Shown here in pieces: positions 34,074-45,242 of a stretch of 64,000 nt of DNA. The translations under genes and the position numbers were made by a program. Under the pieces are notes generated by a model. That model worked only from the letters and a program-made list of their open reading frames with translations. It was not told where the DNA came from and did not search any database. The stretch comes from Streptomyces sp. Z26 (GTDB taxonomy: Bacteria > Actinomycetota > Actinomycetes > Streptomycetales > Streptomycetaceae): contig NZ_RCHV01000002.1 in the NCBI RefSeq assembly GCF_003665095.1, positions 372,001-436,000 of the forward strand, written 5' to 3'. Positions within the stretch are counted from its first letter, which is position 1. Every line of letters begins with the position of its first letter.

Positions 34074-34602
34074 GCGGAACGGCGACACGGACGGCTCGAC
34101 CGGCACGGCCCGAGCGGCCGGAACGACCGGCGACGGGGGTCGGCGGCTGGCGAGCGGCCCCGGGCGGCTGCTCGTCACGCTGTACGGCATCTTCACCGTC
34201 GGTGCCGCGTCCCGCTCGCTCTACCAGCTCTCGACGCGCTTCGACGAGGCGCCGCTCGCGTACGTGCTGTCGGCGGTGGCCGCCGTGGTGTACGCCTTCA
34301 TCACCGTCGCGCTCGTGCGCGGCGGCGAGGGCGCGCGCCGGGCCGCGCTCGCCTGCTGCGGCGCCGAGCTGCTCGGCGTGCTGACGGTCGGTACGTGGAC
34401 GCTGGTGGAACCGTCGGCGTTCCCGGACGCGACCGTGTGGTCGGACTACGGGATGGGGTACCTGTTCATCCCGCTGGTGCTGCCCGTCACCGGGCTGCTG
34501 TGGCTGCGCCGCCAGCCGACGGACGGCAGCGAACGTACGGACACCACCAGCCGTACGGGCACCACCGGCCGTACGGACGGAACGGGCCCGGCCGGGCGCT
34601 GA
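34066..34602 (+). CDS. Hypothetical membrane protein with Thr/Arg-rich tail
   Basis: The 178-residue product starts at GTG 34066 inside the preceding gene. A polar Thr/Gly-rich N-terminus (about 1-30) precedes four hydrophobic segments (about 33-150). The C-terminus repeats RTDTTSRTGTTGRTDGTG, a simple tandem of TGRT-like units. Function is unknown; coupling to the upstream membrane protein suggests they act together. Confidence 0.8.
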   Translation: MPERNGDTDGSTGTARAAGTTGDGGRRLASGPGRLLVTLYGIFTVGAASRSLYQLSTRFDEAPLAYVLSAVAAVVYAFITVALVRGGEGARRAALACCGAELLGVLTVGTWTLVEPSAFPDATVWSDYGMGYLFIPLVLPVTGLLWLRRQPTDGSERTDTTSRTGTTGRTDGTGPAGR

Positions 34603-34639
34603 GGCCACCGGAACGGGCCCGTCCGGCGGCCCGCGCGCC

Positions 34640-35146
34640 TCACGCGGTGGTCGTGTACGCCTGCGCGCCCGCTTCCTTCTCCATCGTCACCACCGTGATC
34701 CGGTCCCCCGCGTCCAGCGCGGTGCCGACCGGCGCGTAGCCGTTCTTGCGGTACAGCCGGAGGCTGACCTCGCTGCGGTGGCCGGTGAACAGCCGGTAGC
34801 GCGTGGCGGCCCGCTCGGCGAGCAGCCGCTCCTCGATCCGGGCGAGGAGCCGCCCGCCCAAGCCGTGGCGGCGCATGCGCGGGTGGACGCAGAGCTTGCT
34901 GATGCGTGCCGTGGAGTCCGCGTCGACGCTGGCCCGTACGGAGCCGATGACCTCGTCACCGAGCCGCGCCACGACCACGTACCCGGTGGCCAGCTCGGCG
35001 CGCAGCTGCTCCAGGGTCTGGGTGAGGGGCTCGATGCGGTAGTCGCCGTACAGCTCCGCCTCCGACTGGTAGCAGAGGTACTGAAGTTTGAGGATCTGCT
35101 CGGCGTCGTCCTCGACCGCCGTAGAGATGGTCACGCTCATGCCCAT
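34640..35146 (-). CDS. GNAT N-acetyltransferase
   Basis: The 168-residue product shows the GNAT core: VVVARLGDEVIGSVRA, CVHPRMRRHGLGGRLLARIEERL and [21 protein letters not shown] lies about 10 bases before ATG 35146; ATG 35140 is a second possibility. The gene converges with the membrane pair and stands alone. The 307 bases upstream, to the phosphodiesterase stop, hold only the terminator at 35367-35405. Confidence 0.9.
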   Translation of the reverse strand: MGMSVTISTAVEDDAEQILKLQYLCYQSEAELYGDYRIEPLTQTLEQLRAELATGYVVVARLGDEVIGSVRASVDADSTARISKLCVHPRMRRHGLGGRLLARIEERLLAERAATRYRLFTGHRSEVSLRLYRKNGYAPVGTALDAGDRITVVTMEKEAGAQAYTTTA

Positions 35147-35366
35147 GCGCGTATGCCTCCCCTGTTCCGTGTGCGCCCGGACGTGCGGGAATGCGAGGGG
35201 TGCGCGTCCAGGCGTCCGCCCTGCTGACGCCGTGTGCTTACCGCACCATTCCCCGGAGTCCAGCCGCCGCAACCTCCGCCGGTCCGGTGGGGGCCCGGCT
35301 GTGAGATTCCCGACCCGCGGCGGCGGGCCGCGACCGGCCGGGTGACCAGGGCCGTGACCGCCGTAC

Positions 35367-35405
35367 GCGCGTGCCGGGCGCCCGTGGAGGACGCCCGGCA
35401 CGCGC
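35367..35405 (-). terminator. Hairpin terminator after glycerophosphodiesterase gene
   Basis: GCGCGTGCCGGGCG (35367-35380) and CGCCCGGCACGCGC (35392-35405) form a perfect 14-bp stem, 49 bases past the stop at 35454. Confidence 0.75.
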
Positions 35406-35453
35406 GGGGCACACGTCAGGTGCGCGCGTCAGGGGCGCGCGCGGGGCCGGGCG

Positions 35454-36626
35454 TCAGCGCGCGCGGAAGTCGGCCGCGGCGAGCAGCGCCGTGTCCGGGT
35501 TGTCGGAGAAGATCGCGTCGATGCCCGTCGCGAACCACGTGCGCAGCGCGCCGAAGACGTCCCCGTAGGCGTACGGGTCGCTGCCGCGGCGGAAGTCCAG
35601 CGGCAGGAACGTGTTCTCGTTCCGCATCGTGTACGGGTGCAGCACCAGGTGCTTCGCGTGGGCGTCGCGCACCAGGGTGGTCGGTTCACCGAGGCTGCCG
35701 TCCGCGTTCCTCGGGATGATCAGGTCGAGGGTCGGCCCGATGCCCTTCGCGAAGCGCGCCATCCAGGCGAGCCCCTCGGGCTTGACCAGGTCCGCGACGG
35801 TGCGCGGGTCGCCCGCCTCGACGAAGTCCCACGGCCGGGTGTCGGCGGCGTCCAGCAGGACGACGCCGGGGCAGTCGACGAGGCGGCTCAGCCGCTCGAT
35901 GCTGCCGGGCTCGAAGGACTGCACGAAGTTCGGCGCGTGCGCGCGGTCGCGGCCGTACTTGCGCAGCAGCCGGGCCAGCGGCTTCTCCAGGCCGAGGCCG
36001 AGGCCGCGGAAGTAGCTGGGGTGCTTGGTCTCGATGTGCAGCCACACCGGGCGGCCCCGCTCGCGGCCCTTTCGGTCGGCCCAGCGCAGCACCTCCTCGA
36101 AGGTGGGGATCTCCCAGCGGCCGTCGTAGACCGTGTTGCGCTGGCGCTCCTTCGGCAGCCGCTCCACGGCGCGGAGGGTCTTCAGCTCCGCGAGGGTGAA
36201 GTCCTCGCTGAACCAGCCCGTGAGGTCGATCCCGTCGACCTTCTTGGTGGTCTTCCGGGCGGCGAACTCGGGGTGGTCCGCGACGTCCGTCGTGCCGGTG
36301 ATGTCGTTCTCGTGGCGGCAGACGAGGTGGCCGTCCTTCGTCGGGACGAGGTCCTGCTCGATGATGTCGGCGCCCATGGCGAGGGCGAGTTCGTACGAGC
36401 CGAGCGTGTGCTCCGGCCGGTAGCCGCTGGCACCGCGGTGCGCGACGACAGCCGGTACCGGCAGGCGCGTACGGGCGGACGCCTCCGAGTCGGCCGCCCC
36501 TGCCCGGGTCCCCGTACGGTCCGCCGCGCGCGCCGCGCCCGCCGGGCCGAGCGCCGCCGCTCCCGCGCCCAGCGCCGCCGCCGCGCCCAACAGCGTTCTG
36601 CGGCCCGGCCGCTGCTCCTGTGCCAT
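35454..36626 (-). CDS. Secreted glycerophosphodiester phosphodiesterase
   Basis: The 390-residue protein starts with a Tat-type signal (QRPGRRTLLGAAAALGAG ... AARA, about residues 1-34). The GDPD catalytic pattern follows: VVAHRGASGYRPEHTLGSYELA, IIEQDLVPTKDGHLVCRHE, WLHIETKHPSYF and GIDAIFSDNPD. It hydrolyses deacylated phospholipid or teichoic-acid glycerophosphodiesters outside the cell, feeding phosphate and glycerol scavenging. Homologues are often under PhoP; 11-base-spaced repeats at 36741-36772 might be a site. Confidence 0.92.
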   Translation of the reverse strand: MAQEQRPGRRTLLGAAAALGAGAAALGPAGAARAADRTGTRAGAADSEASARTRLPVPAVVAHRGASGYRPEHTLGSYELALAMGADIIEQDLVPTKDGHLVCRHENDITGTTDVADHPEFAARKTTKKVDGIDLTGWFSEDFTLAELKTLRAVERLPKERQRNTVYDGRWEIPTFEEVLRWADRKGRERGRPVWLHIETKHPSYFRGLGLGLEKPLARLLRKYGRDRAHAPNFVQSFEPGSIERLSRLVDCPGVVLLDAADTRPWDFVEAGDPRTVADLVKPEGLAWMARFAKGIGPTLDLIIPRNADGSLGEPTTLVRDAHAKHLVLHPYTMRNENTFLPLDFRRGSDPYAYGDVFGALRTWFATGIDAIFSDNPDTALLAAADFRAR

Positions 36627-36740
36627 GCGTACTCCTCAGCTCGTGGCGTGGGCCCGCCGACGCGGGTCCACCGGACCGGCCCGGACGGGCCCGCGCCTGA
36701 AAGACGACGCGCCGATCGTAGGTGCGCGGGCCTTTCCTGT

Positions 36741-36772
36741 GGGAGACACCGGGCGGAACATGGGAGAAACAC
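36741..36772 (-). promoter_or_regulatory. PHO-box-like direct repeats before glycerophosphodiesterase
   Basis: GGGAGACAC, GGGCGGAAC and GGGAGAAAC begin at 36741, 36751 and 36762, spaced 10-11 bases. This resembles the 11-base direct-repeat architecture of Streptomyces PhoP sites, but the match to GTTCACC units is imperfect. The site is about 115-145 bases upstream of the start. Confidence 0.35.
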
Positions 36773-36895
36773 ACGTGAAGGACACTCGTTCCGTGCAAGA
36801 GGTGCGAAACACCCGCCGTGGGGGCACCCGTGGACCGGCGAGTATCGTCCTCACCTGCGCAGGCGCGCGTTCGACCAGCTACGACGGAGGGTCAG

Positions 36896-37576
36896 TTGTC
36901 CCGTTTTCTGTTGATCAAGGCATTGTTCGGCTCGCTGCTGCGCGTGCTGTTCCGCCCGCGGGTCGACGGGGCGGACCACATTCCGCGTACGGGGCCGGTG
37001 ATCCTCGCGGGCAACCATCTGACGTTCATCGACTCGGTGATCCTGCCGATGGTCGCCGGGCGTCAGGTGTTCTTCATCGGCAAGGACGAGTACGTGACCA
37101 GCAAGGGCGTGAAGGGCCGTCTGATGGCGTGGTTCTTCACCGGTGTCGGCATGATCCCCGTGGACCGCGACGGCGGACGCGGCGGTGTGGCCGCGCTGAT
37201 GACGGGCCGTCGCGTGCTGGACGAGGGCAAGGTCTTCGGCATCTACCCGGAGGGCACCCGCTCCCCCGACGGCCGCCTGTACCGGGGCCGTACGGGCATC
37301 GCGCGGCTCGCGCTGATGACGGGCGCGCCGGTGGTGCCGTTCGCGATGATCGGCACCGACGAGGTGCAGCCCGGCGGGCGCGGTCTGCCGCGCTTCGGGC
37401 GCAGCCACCGCATCTCGGTGCGGTTCGGTGAGCCGCTGGACTTCTCCCGCTACGAGGGCATGGACCGCGACCGGTACGTGCTGCGGGCGGTGACCGACGA
37501 GGTGATGAGCGACGTGATGCGGCTGTCAGGGCAGGAGTACGTGGACATGTACGCCACGAAGGCGAAGGCGGCGTAA
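36896..37576 (+). CDS. 1-acyl-sn-glycerol-3-phosphate acyltransferase-like protein
   Basis: The 226-residue product starts at TTG 36896 (LSRFLLIKALFG) with GGAGG six bases upstream, better than the open frame from 36818. The PlsC acyltransferase motifs are NHLTFIDSVILP (HX4D), GMIPVDRDGG, YPEGTRSPDG and APVVPFAMIG. It would acylate lysophosphatidate or a related glycolipid at the membrane. A very strong bidirectional terminator follows. Confidence 0.93.
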   Translation: MSRFLLIKALFGSLLRVLFRPRVDGADHIPRTGPVILAGNHLTFIDSVILPMVAGRQVFFIGKDEYVTSKGVKGRLMAWFFTGVGMIPVDRDGGRGGVAALMTGRRVLDEGKVFGIYPEGTRSPDGRLYRGRTGIARLALMTGAPVVPFAMIGTDEVQPGGRGLPRFGRSHRISVRFGEPLDFSRYEGMDRDRYVLRAVTDEVMSDVMRLSGQEYVDMYATKAKAA

Positions 37577-37593
37577 CCGCGCGGCGGACACTG

Positions 37594-37629
37594 CGGAGCC
37601 GCCGGACCCTCCCGGGTCCGGCGGCTCCG
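37594..37629. terminator. Strong bidirectional terminator
   Basis: CGGAGCCGCCGGACCC (37594-37609) and GGGTCCGGCGGCTCCG (37614-37629) form a perfect 16-bp stem with a four-base loop between the converging acyltransferase and DUF4235 genes. Confidence 0.85.
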
Positions 37630-37650
37630 TCGTGTCGTGCGGTGCTGCGG

Positions 37651-37926
37651 TCAGGCGGGCCAGTCGCCGGTCACCCGGCGGACGCCGACGGCGCCGCCAC
37701 GGGTGAGCGCCGCCCGGAGGACGCCGGTGAGAGCGCCCTGCACGGCGGCGACGGCGAGGATCTCGTACAGCCGACGGTCCTCGTCACCGGGGTCGGGCGC
37801 CCCGTCCTTCCCGGACGTCGCGGCCTGCCACGCCTTCTGGAGCAGGGTGCCCGCCACGACACCGCTGCTGAGCAGCGCCACCGCGCTGACGGCCTTGTAC
37901 GCGTATGCTCCGCCGCTGCCGCTCAT
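37651..37926 (-). CDS. DUF4235 membrane protein
   Basis: The 91-residue product has two hydrophobic segments (AVSAVALLSSGVVAGTLLQ and LAVAAVQGALTGVLRAALT) and the family signature LLQKAWQAATSGKDGAPDP. It is last of a three-gene operon joined by ATGA overlaps: holin-X, DUF3618, DUF4235. These families recur together in actinobacteria, and an envelope-related role is likely but unproven. Confidence 0.88.
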   Translation of the reverse strand: MSGSGGAYAYKAVSAVALLSSGVVAGTLLQKAWQAATSGKDGAPDPGDEDRRLYEILAVAAVQGALTGVLRAALTRGGAVGVRRVTGDWPA

Positions 37927-38573
37927 CGCTTACCGACCGCCCGTACGCGCCGCGCCGTACGCTCCACGGGTCCGCGTCGTCCGGCGACCCGTCGCGCCTG
38001 CTTCCGTGCGGCCTTCAGCTGCTTCGCGGCGGCCTTCGTGTGGCCCTTGGCCCGCGTCTTGGCCGCCTTGCTCCGCGCCTTCGCCGCCTTGGCCCTGGCC
38101 GTGGACGCGGCGGTGTGCACGGGGCGGGTGTCGATCGGGCCGATCCTGCGGCCGACCTGGGCGGCGCGCCGCTTCCTTACGAGGAGGACGGCCGCCACGG
38201 CGGCGCCCACCGCCGCCGCGAGCCCGGCCCACTGACCGGCGCGCGGGCGCACCTGCTCGGTCGTGCCGGCCACGTCCCCGTCGCGCGGGGCGTCGTCCGG
38301 ACCCTCCCCGGTCGTACCGTCCGCGTGCGCGGTGCCGGTGCGTCCGGCGGAGCCGGGCAGGCGGTCGGTGGGCAGCGCCTTCAGCACGCCGTCCCGGCCG
38401 TCGCGGGCCCGCGCCCTGAGGCGCGCCGTCTTCTCCTTGGCCGTCGCCTTGACGTCCGCCTTGCGGGCCAGCTCCGAGACCGTGTCGGCCAGTTCCTCAC
38501 GGGCGTGCTCCACCTGGGCCCTCAGCTCCTGCGGGCTGTTGGCCCGGCTGTCCGCCTTGGCTTCGCGGGTCAT
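37923..38573 (-). CDS. DUF3618 protein with Lys/Ala-rich histone-like tail
   Basis: The 216-residue product starts with the DUF3618 helix (QELRAQVEHAREELADTVSELARKADVKA), then a disordered linker and one transmembrane helix (GLAAAVGAAVAAVLLV, about 118-133). The C-terminal 75 residues are rich in Lys/Ala (AKAAKARSKAAKTRAKGHTK), like H1-type or HupS tails. It is overlapped on both sides by its operon partners. The tail could bind DNA, polyphosphate or anionic wall polymers; this is not established. Confidence 0.87.
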   Translation of the reverse strand: MTREAKADSRANSPQELRAQVEHAREELADTVSELARKADVKATAKEKTARLRARARDGRDGVLKALPTDRLPGSAGRTGTAHADGTTGEGPDDAPRDGDVAGTTEQVRPRAGQWAGLAAAVGAAVAAVLLVRKRRAAQVGRRIGPIDTRPVHTAASTARAKAAKARSKAAKTRAKGHTKAAAKQLKAARKQARRVAGRRGPVERTARRVRAVGKR

Positions 38574-39028
38574 CGATGGGCCCCTTCCTTGATCGCCTGT
38601 ACGTCGGCTTTCACACTGTCGATGGTCTGTTCCGGCGCGGGCGGGGTGGCCTGTCCGAACTCCTTCTTGCCGACCAGGGAGAGCACAGCCGCCACCAGCA
38701 GCAGCACCACTCCGACGATCAGCGCGGACGCCCAGACCGGCAGGTGCAGCGCGAGCGCCGCCACGGCCGCGCCCACCAGCGCCTGGAGCGCCAGGAAGGC
38801 GGCCAGTCCGGCGCCGCCGAACATGCCGGCACCCAGCCCGGCCCGCTTGCCCTTCTCCTTCATCTCGGCCTGCGCGAGCTGCATCTCGCCGCGGACGATC
38901 TCGGAGAGCTGCTCCGACGCCCGGGCCACCAGCTCACCGACGGACGCCTCGGCGTCCCCGCCGCCGTGCGCGCGGCCCGTACCGCGATCCGCCACCAGCG
39001 CCGCCGTGTGCTTCTCCGCTCCGGTCAT
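38570..39028 (-). CDS. Actinobacterial holin-X / phage-holin-superfamily membrane protein
   Basis: The 152-residue product has an amphipathic helix region (ASVGELVARASEQLSEIVRGEMQLAQAEM), two transmembrane helices (about 70-90 and 97-115) and a short cytoplasmic tail, as in Phage_holin_3_6/Holin-X proteins. Despite the name, these are core chromosomal genes and not evidence of a prophage. First gene of the operon with DUF3618 and DUF4235, joined by an ATGA overlap. Confidence 0.88.
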   Translation of the reverse strand: MTGAEKHTAALVADRGTGRAHGGGDAEASVGELVARASEQLSEIVRGEMQLAQAEMKEKGKRAGLGAGMFGGAGLAAFLALQALVGAAVAALALHLPVWASALIVGVVLLLVAAVLSLVGKKEFGQATPPAPEQTIDSVKADVQAIKEGAHR

Positions 39029-39079
39029 GCGGGTGCCTCCCTTCCGCTCCGACCGACCGCGTTCCCCGGAGCCGCCGGG

Positions 39080-40636
39080 TCATTCCCCCGGGTTCTCCGC
39101 GGTGTCCGCGAGCCGCTGCCCGCGCAGCAGCCGCCAGGACAGGGCCGCCGCGGCGAGCAGCACGGCCGCGCCCACGCCCGCACCGGCGCGCAGCCCTTCG
39201 GTGAACGTCTCGCGGGCGGCGCCCAGGAGGGCCTCGCCCTCCGCGCCCGGTACGCCGTGGGCCGCCTCGACCGCGCCGCCCAGCGACTCGCGGGCCTCGT
39301 CGGCGGCGGCCTCGGGGACCCCGGCGGGGGTGGCGAAGCCGCGGTAGAGGCCGGTGACGACGGAGCCGAGCAGCGCGATGCCGAGCGCGGCCCCCAGCTC
39401 GTACGCCGTCTCGGACACGGCCGAGGCGGCGCCCGCCTGCTCCTCGGGGACGCTGGAGAGGATCACGTCGGCCGTCACCGTGAACGACAGCCCGGCACCG
39501 GCGCCGAGGACCAGCAGCAGCGGGCCGAGCAGCCAGTAGCTCGCCGACACGTCCAGCAGCAGGCACCCGGCCAGCGCCAGCCCGACGGCGGCCAGACCGC
39601 CGCAGACGGCGCCGCGCACGGACGTACGGCGGGCCACCCGGCCCGCGGCCAGACCCGCGGCGATCGCGCCCAGCGCGGCGGGCAGTTCGGCCAGCCCGGC
39701 CTGGAGGGGCGTGCGCTGCTGCACCATCTGGAGGAACTGGGAGAGGAAGAACACCAGCCCGGACAGCCCGAGGATCGTCAGCAGGTCCGCGAGGACCGCG
39801 CCGGAGAACCCGCGGTGCCGGAAGAGGCGCATGTCCAACAGGGGTGAGGACAGTCGGAGTTGGCGCCGTACGAACGCGGTGAGCGCGCCCGCGCCCACGG
39901 CCGCCGCGGCGGCCGTCACCGGGCCGGGGCCGTGGACGGCGGTCTCCTTCACGGCGTAGACGGCGGCGACGAGGCCGGTCATGGACAGCAGCACGCTCGG
40001 CAGGTCCCACGGGCCGGGGTGCGGGGTGCGGGACTCCGGCAGCAGGCGGGCGCCGACGACCACGAGGACCGCCATGACGGGGAGGTTGATCAGGAAGACG
40101 GAGCCCCACCAGAAGTGCTCCAGCAGCAGCCCGCCGAGCACGGGCCCCACGGCGGCCCCGGCCGAGGCGGTGGCACCCCAGACGCCGACGGCGAGGCTGC
40201 GTTCACGCGGGTCGGGGAAGAGGTTCCGGATGAGCGCGAGGGTGGCGGGCATCAGGGTCGCGCCCGCGACGCCGAGCAGGGCCCGCCACACGATCATGGC
40301 CTCGGCGCTGTGCGCGTACGCGGTCAGGGCGGACACCGCGCCGAAAGCGACCGAGCCGGTGAGCAGCAGCCGTTTGCGACCGACGCGGTCACCGAGGGAG
40401 CCCATGGAGACGAGCAGGCCCGCGATGACGAACGAGTAGACGTCCCCGATCCACAGCAGCTGCGTGCCGGAGGGGCGCAGGTCCTCGCTGAGGTACGGGG
40501 TGGCCAGGCCGAGGACGGTGGCGTCCACGCCGACCAGCAGGACCGCCAGCACCAGTACGGAGAGCGCGAGCCAGCGCTGCTGGGCGGGTGGCGCGGGCGC
40601 GGCGGCCGGGGCCGCGCCGGGTGCGGCGCCGGTCAC
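39080..40636 (-). CDS. MFS drug:proton antiporter (DHA2, 14-helix type)
   Basis: The 518-residue transporter shows motif A GSLGDRVGRKRLLLTG, the DHA2 motif LNLPV-like FLINLPVMAVLVV and about 14 hydrophobic helices. Substrates of such pumps are hydrophobic drugs or dyes. The start is GTG 40636, forming a GTGA overlap with the TetR stop, so regulator and pump are co-transcribed and the pump is induced when TetR leaves the operator at 41201-41218. Confidence 0.93.
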   Translation of the reverse strand: MTGAAPGAAPAAAPAPPAQQRWLALSVLVLAVLLVGVDATVLGLATPYLSEDLRPSGTQLLWIGDVYSFVIAGLLVSMGSLGDRVGRKRLLLTGSVAFGAVSALTAYAHSAEAMIVWRALLGVAGATLMPATLALIRNLFPDPRERSLAVGVWGATASAGAAVGPVLGGLLLEHFWWGSVFLINLPVMAVLVVVGARLLPESRTPHPGPWDLPSVLLSMTGLVAAVYAVKETAVHGPGPVTAAAAAVGAGALTAFVRRQLRLSSPLLDMRLFRHRGFSGAVLADLLTILGLSGLVFFLSQFLQMVQQRTPLQAGLAELPAALGAIAAGLAAGRVARRTSVRGAVCGGLAAVGLALAGCLLLDVSASYWLLGPLLLVLGAGAGLSFTVTADVILSSVPEEQAGAASAVSETAYELGAALGIALLGSVVTGLYRGFATPAGVPEAAADEARESLGGAVEAAHGVPGAEGEALLGAARETFTEGLRAGAGVGAAVLLAAAALSWRLLRGQRLADTAENPGE

Positions 40637-41181
40637 TCCGGGCTCCGCAGGGCGCCGCCGAGCAGCAGTTCGGCGGTCATGCGGCCAGCGTCGCGGGCGG
40701 CGGTCCGGCCCTCCTGCACGGACCACGCGGAGGCGGAGAGGAGGGCGTAGAGGGCGTCGGTGAGCCAGGCCGAGGTGAGGTCGAGCCGGAAGGCGCCCGC
40801 CTCCTGGCCGCGCCGGAACAGCGCGTCGATCCGCTCGTCGACGCGCGCCCAGCCCTCGTTCACGCCGTCGGGCTCGAACAGCTGGTTCTCGGTGATGAGG
40901 AAGCCGAGGAAGCCCGCGAGGGGCCGGGCTTCGGTCAGTACGCGGCGCAGCGCCTCGACGGGGTCGCCCTCGTCGGGCCGGGCCGCGTCCAGTGCCTCGG
41001 CGAACTGCCGCAGGCCCAGCTCCTCCAGCGACCGTACGAGCGCGTCCCGCCCGGCGAAGCGGCGGTGCAGGGTGGCGCGGCTGATGCCCGCCGCGCGCGC
41101 GATCTCGTCCATCGAGGAGGTGGGCTTACGGGTCAGCTGGCGCGCGGCGGCGTGCAGGACGGCGTCGTGTCGGTCGCTCAT
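40633..41181 (-). CDS. TetR-family repressor of the MFS pump
   Basis: The 182-residue protein starts MSDRHDAVLHAAARQL and has a TetR helix-turn-helix (SMDEIARAAGISRATLHRRFAGRDALVRSL, about 24-53). The C-terminal ligand domain is diverse. ATG 41181 is preferred over the upstream ATG at 41208, which lies inside the operator. It overlaps the MFS gene it presumably controls. Confidence 0.92.
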   Translation of the reverse strand: MSDRHDAVLHAAARQLTRKPTSSMDEIARAAGISRATLHRRFAGRDALVRSLEELGLRQFAEALDAARPDEGDPVEALRRVLTEARPLAGFLGFLITENQLFEPDGVNEGWARVDERIDALFRRGQEAGAFRLDLTSAWLTDALYALLSASAWSVQEGRTAARDAGRMTAELLLGGALRSPE

Positions 41182-41200
41182 GAGACGAGAGTAACCCAGG

Positions 41201-41218
41201 TGAGACATGAACGTCTCA
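41201..41218. promoter_or_regulatory. TetR operator candidate
   Basis: TGAGAC-ATGAAC-GTCTCA is a perfect 6-bp inverted repeat with a 6-base centre, 20 bases before the TetR start. A third TGAGAC half-site at 41181-41186 overlaps the start codon. The placement fits autoregulation of the TetR-MFS operon. Confidence 0.6.
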
Positions 41219-41250
41219 GTCGGGCCACTCCCGCCTCACGGGCCGTACGG

Positions 41251-44080
<2,830 letters not shown>

Positions 44081-44112
44081 GGGGTTCTCCTTCTGAAGCA
44101 TGCGCTGATAGG

Positions 44113-44124
44113 TATAAGTATGCA
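44113..44124 (-). promoter_or_regulatory. ARG-box-like site before argG
   Basis: TATAAGTATGCA (minus strand TGCATACTTATA) occurs in an A/T-rich patch 33 bases before the argG start. The TATGCA half-site recurs before argC, fitting control by ArgR encoded at 44702-45229. Confidence 0.5.
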
Positions 44125-44235
44125 CTCGTGCGTATGGCGCGTCAAACGCCCCGCGCACGGACACGTGCCGGGCCGTACGGGCGCGCACGCGGGAGCCGTA
44201 CGGGCGCGCACGCGCGGGTCGTACGGGCGCGCCGG

Positions 44236-44637
44236 TCAGGGGCGCCGGGTGAGGAGGTCCGCGAGGACCGCCACGTGGCCGCGGTCGGTGTCCCGGGTGG
44301 CGGTCAGCAGGGTGAGCGGCCCCTCCGCGGCGCACGCGCGCAACCGCTCCAGTGCCTCGGCCGCCTCCGGCGGGGCGCCGTCCCGCCCGTCGAGTTCCGC
44401 GCGGTAGCGCGCGGAGAACTCCTCGAAGCGCGCCGGGTCGTGCCCGTACCAGCGGCGCAGCTCGGGCGAGGGCGCCACCTCCCGCAGCCACGCGTCGAGC
44501 CGCGCGCGGTCCTTCGCCATGCCGCGCGGCCAGAGCCGGTCGACGAGGACGCGGGCGCCGCCGCCGTCCTCGGGCGGGTCGTGGACGCGCCGCACCCGTA
44601 CGTCGGGACGCGGGCCGCCACCTTCGCGCGAGGCCAT
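44236..44637 (-). CDS. DUF488 family protein
   Basis: The 133-residue product has the DUF488 (YeaO-like) pattern [23 protein letters not shown] and [19 protein letters not shown]. Members are small cytoplasmic proteins of unknown role. It is inserted between argR and argG on the same strand, and there is no known link to arginine metabolism. ATG 44637 is preferred to ATG 44673. Confidence 0.9.
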   Translation of the reverse strand: MASREGGGPRPDVRVRRVHDPPEDGGGARVLVDRLWPRGMAKDRARLDAWLREVAPSPELRRWYGHDPARFEEFSARYRAELDGRDGAPPEAAEALERLRACAAEGPLTLLTATRDTDRGHVAVLADLLTRRP

Positions 44638-44701
44638 GCCTCCAGCGTGGACCGCCCGCCCCGCCACCGCCAACCGCGCGCGACGGGCGGGACTCCGGTG
44701 G

Positions 44702-45229
44702 CTACCGGGCCTTCTGCGCCAGCTGGAGCAGGTGTTCCGCGAGGGCCTGGCCGCCCGTGGGGTCGCGGCTGATCAGCAGCAGCGTGTCGTCCCCGGCGAT
44801 GGTGCCGATGATCTCGTGCACGCCCGCCTGGTCGATGGCCGACGCCAGGAACTGCGCGGCGCCCGGCGGCGTACGGAGCACCACCAGGTTCGCGGACGCC
44901 TCCGCCGAGATCAGCAGCTCCCCGGAGAGCCGCGCCATCCTGGCCTCGCTCGCGGACTCGCCGAGCGGCGCGCGGGGCGTACGGTCGCCGCCCTCGCCCG
45001 GTACGGCGTAGATCAGCTCGCCGACCGCGTTGCGGATCTTCACCGCGCCCAGTTCGTCGAGGTCCCGGGAGAGCGTCGCCTGGGTGACGGTCAGCTCGTC
45101 GTCCGCGAGCAGCTTGGCCAGTTGGCTCTGGGAACGGACCGGTTGGCGGTTGAGGATGTCCACGATCCGCCGGTGCCGTGCCGTACGCGTCTGGGGCACG
45201 GCCTGTCCGCTGTGCTGCTCCTCGCTCAT
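44702..45229 (-). CDS. argR: Arginine repressor
   Basis: The 175-residue ArgR has an N-terminal winged helix ([40 protein letters not shown]) and a C-terminal hexamerisation/arginine-binding domain ([15 protein letters not shown]). Arginine-bound hexamers bind ARG boxes. It is the last gene of the argCJBD cluster, 13 bases after argD with AGAGGAAA at the junction, so it represses its own operon. Confidence 0.96.
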   Translation of the reverse strand: MSEEQHSGQAVPQTRTARHRRIVDILNRQPVRSQSQLAKLLADDELTVTQATLSRDLDELGAVKIRNAVGELIYAVPGEGGDRTPRAPLGESASEARMARLSGELLISAEASANLVVLRTPPGAAQFLASAIDQAGVHEIIGTIAGDDTLLLISRDPTGGQALAEHLLQLAQKAR

Positions 45230-45242
45230 CGTCCGTTTCCTC

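Noticed and set aside
38570..39028. Holin-like gene as evidence of a prophage
   Set aside because: No capsid, integrase, endolysin or repressor genes are near, and the family is a regular chromosomal one in actinobacteria.
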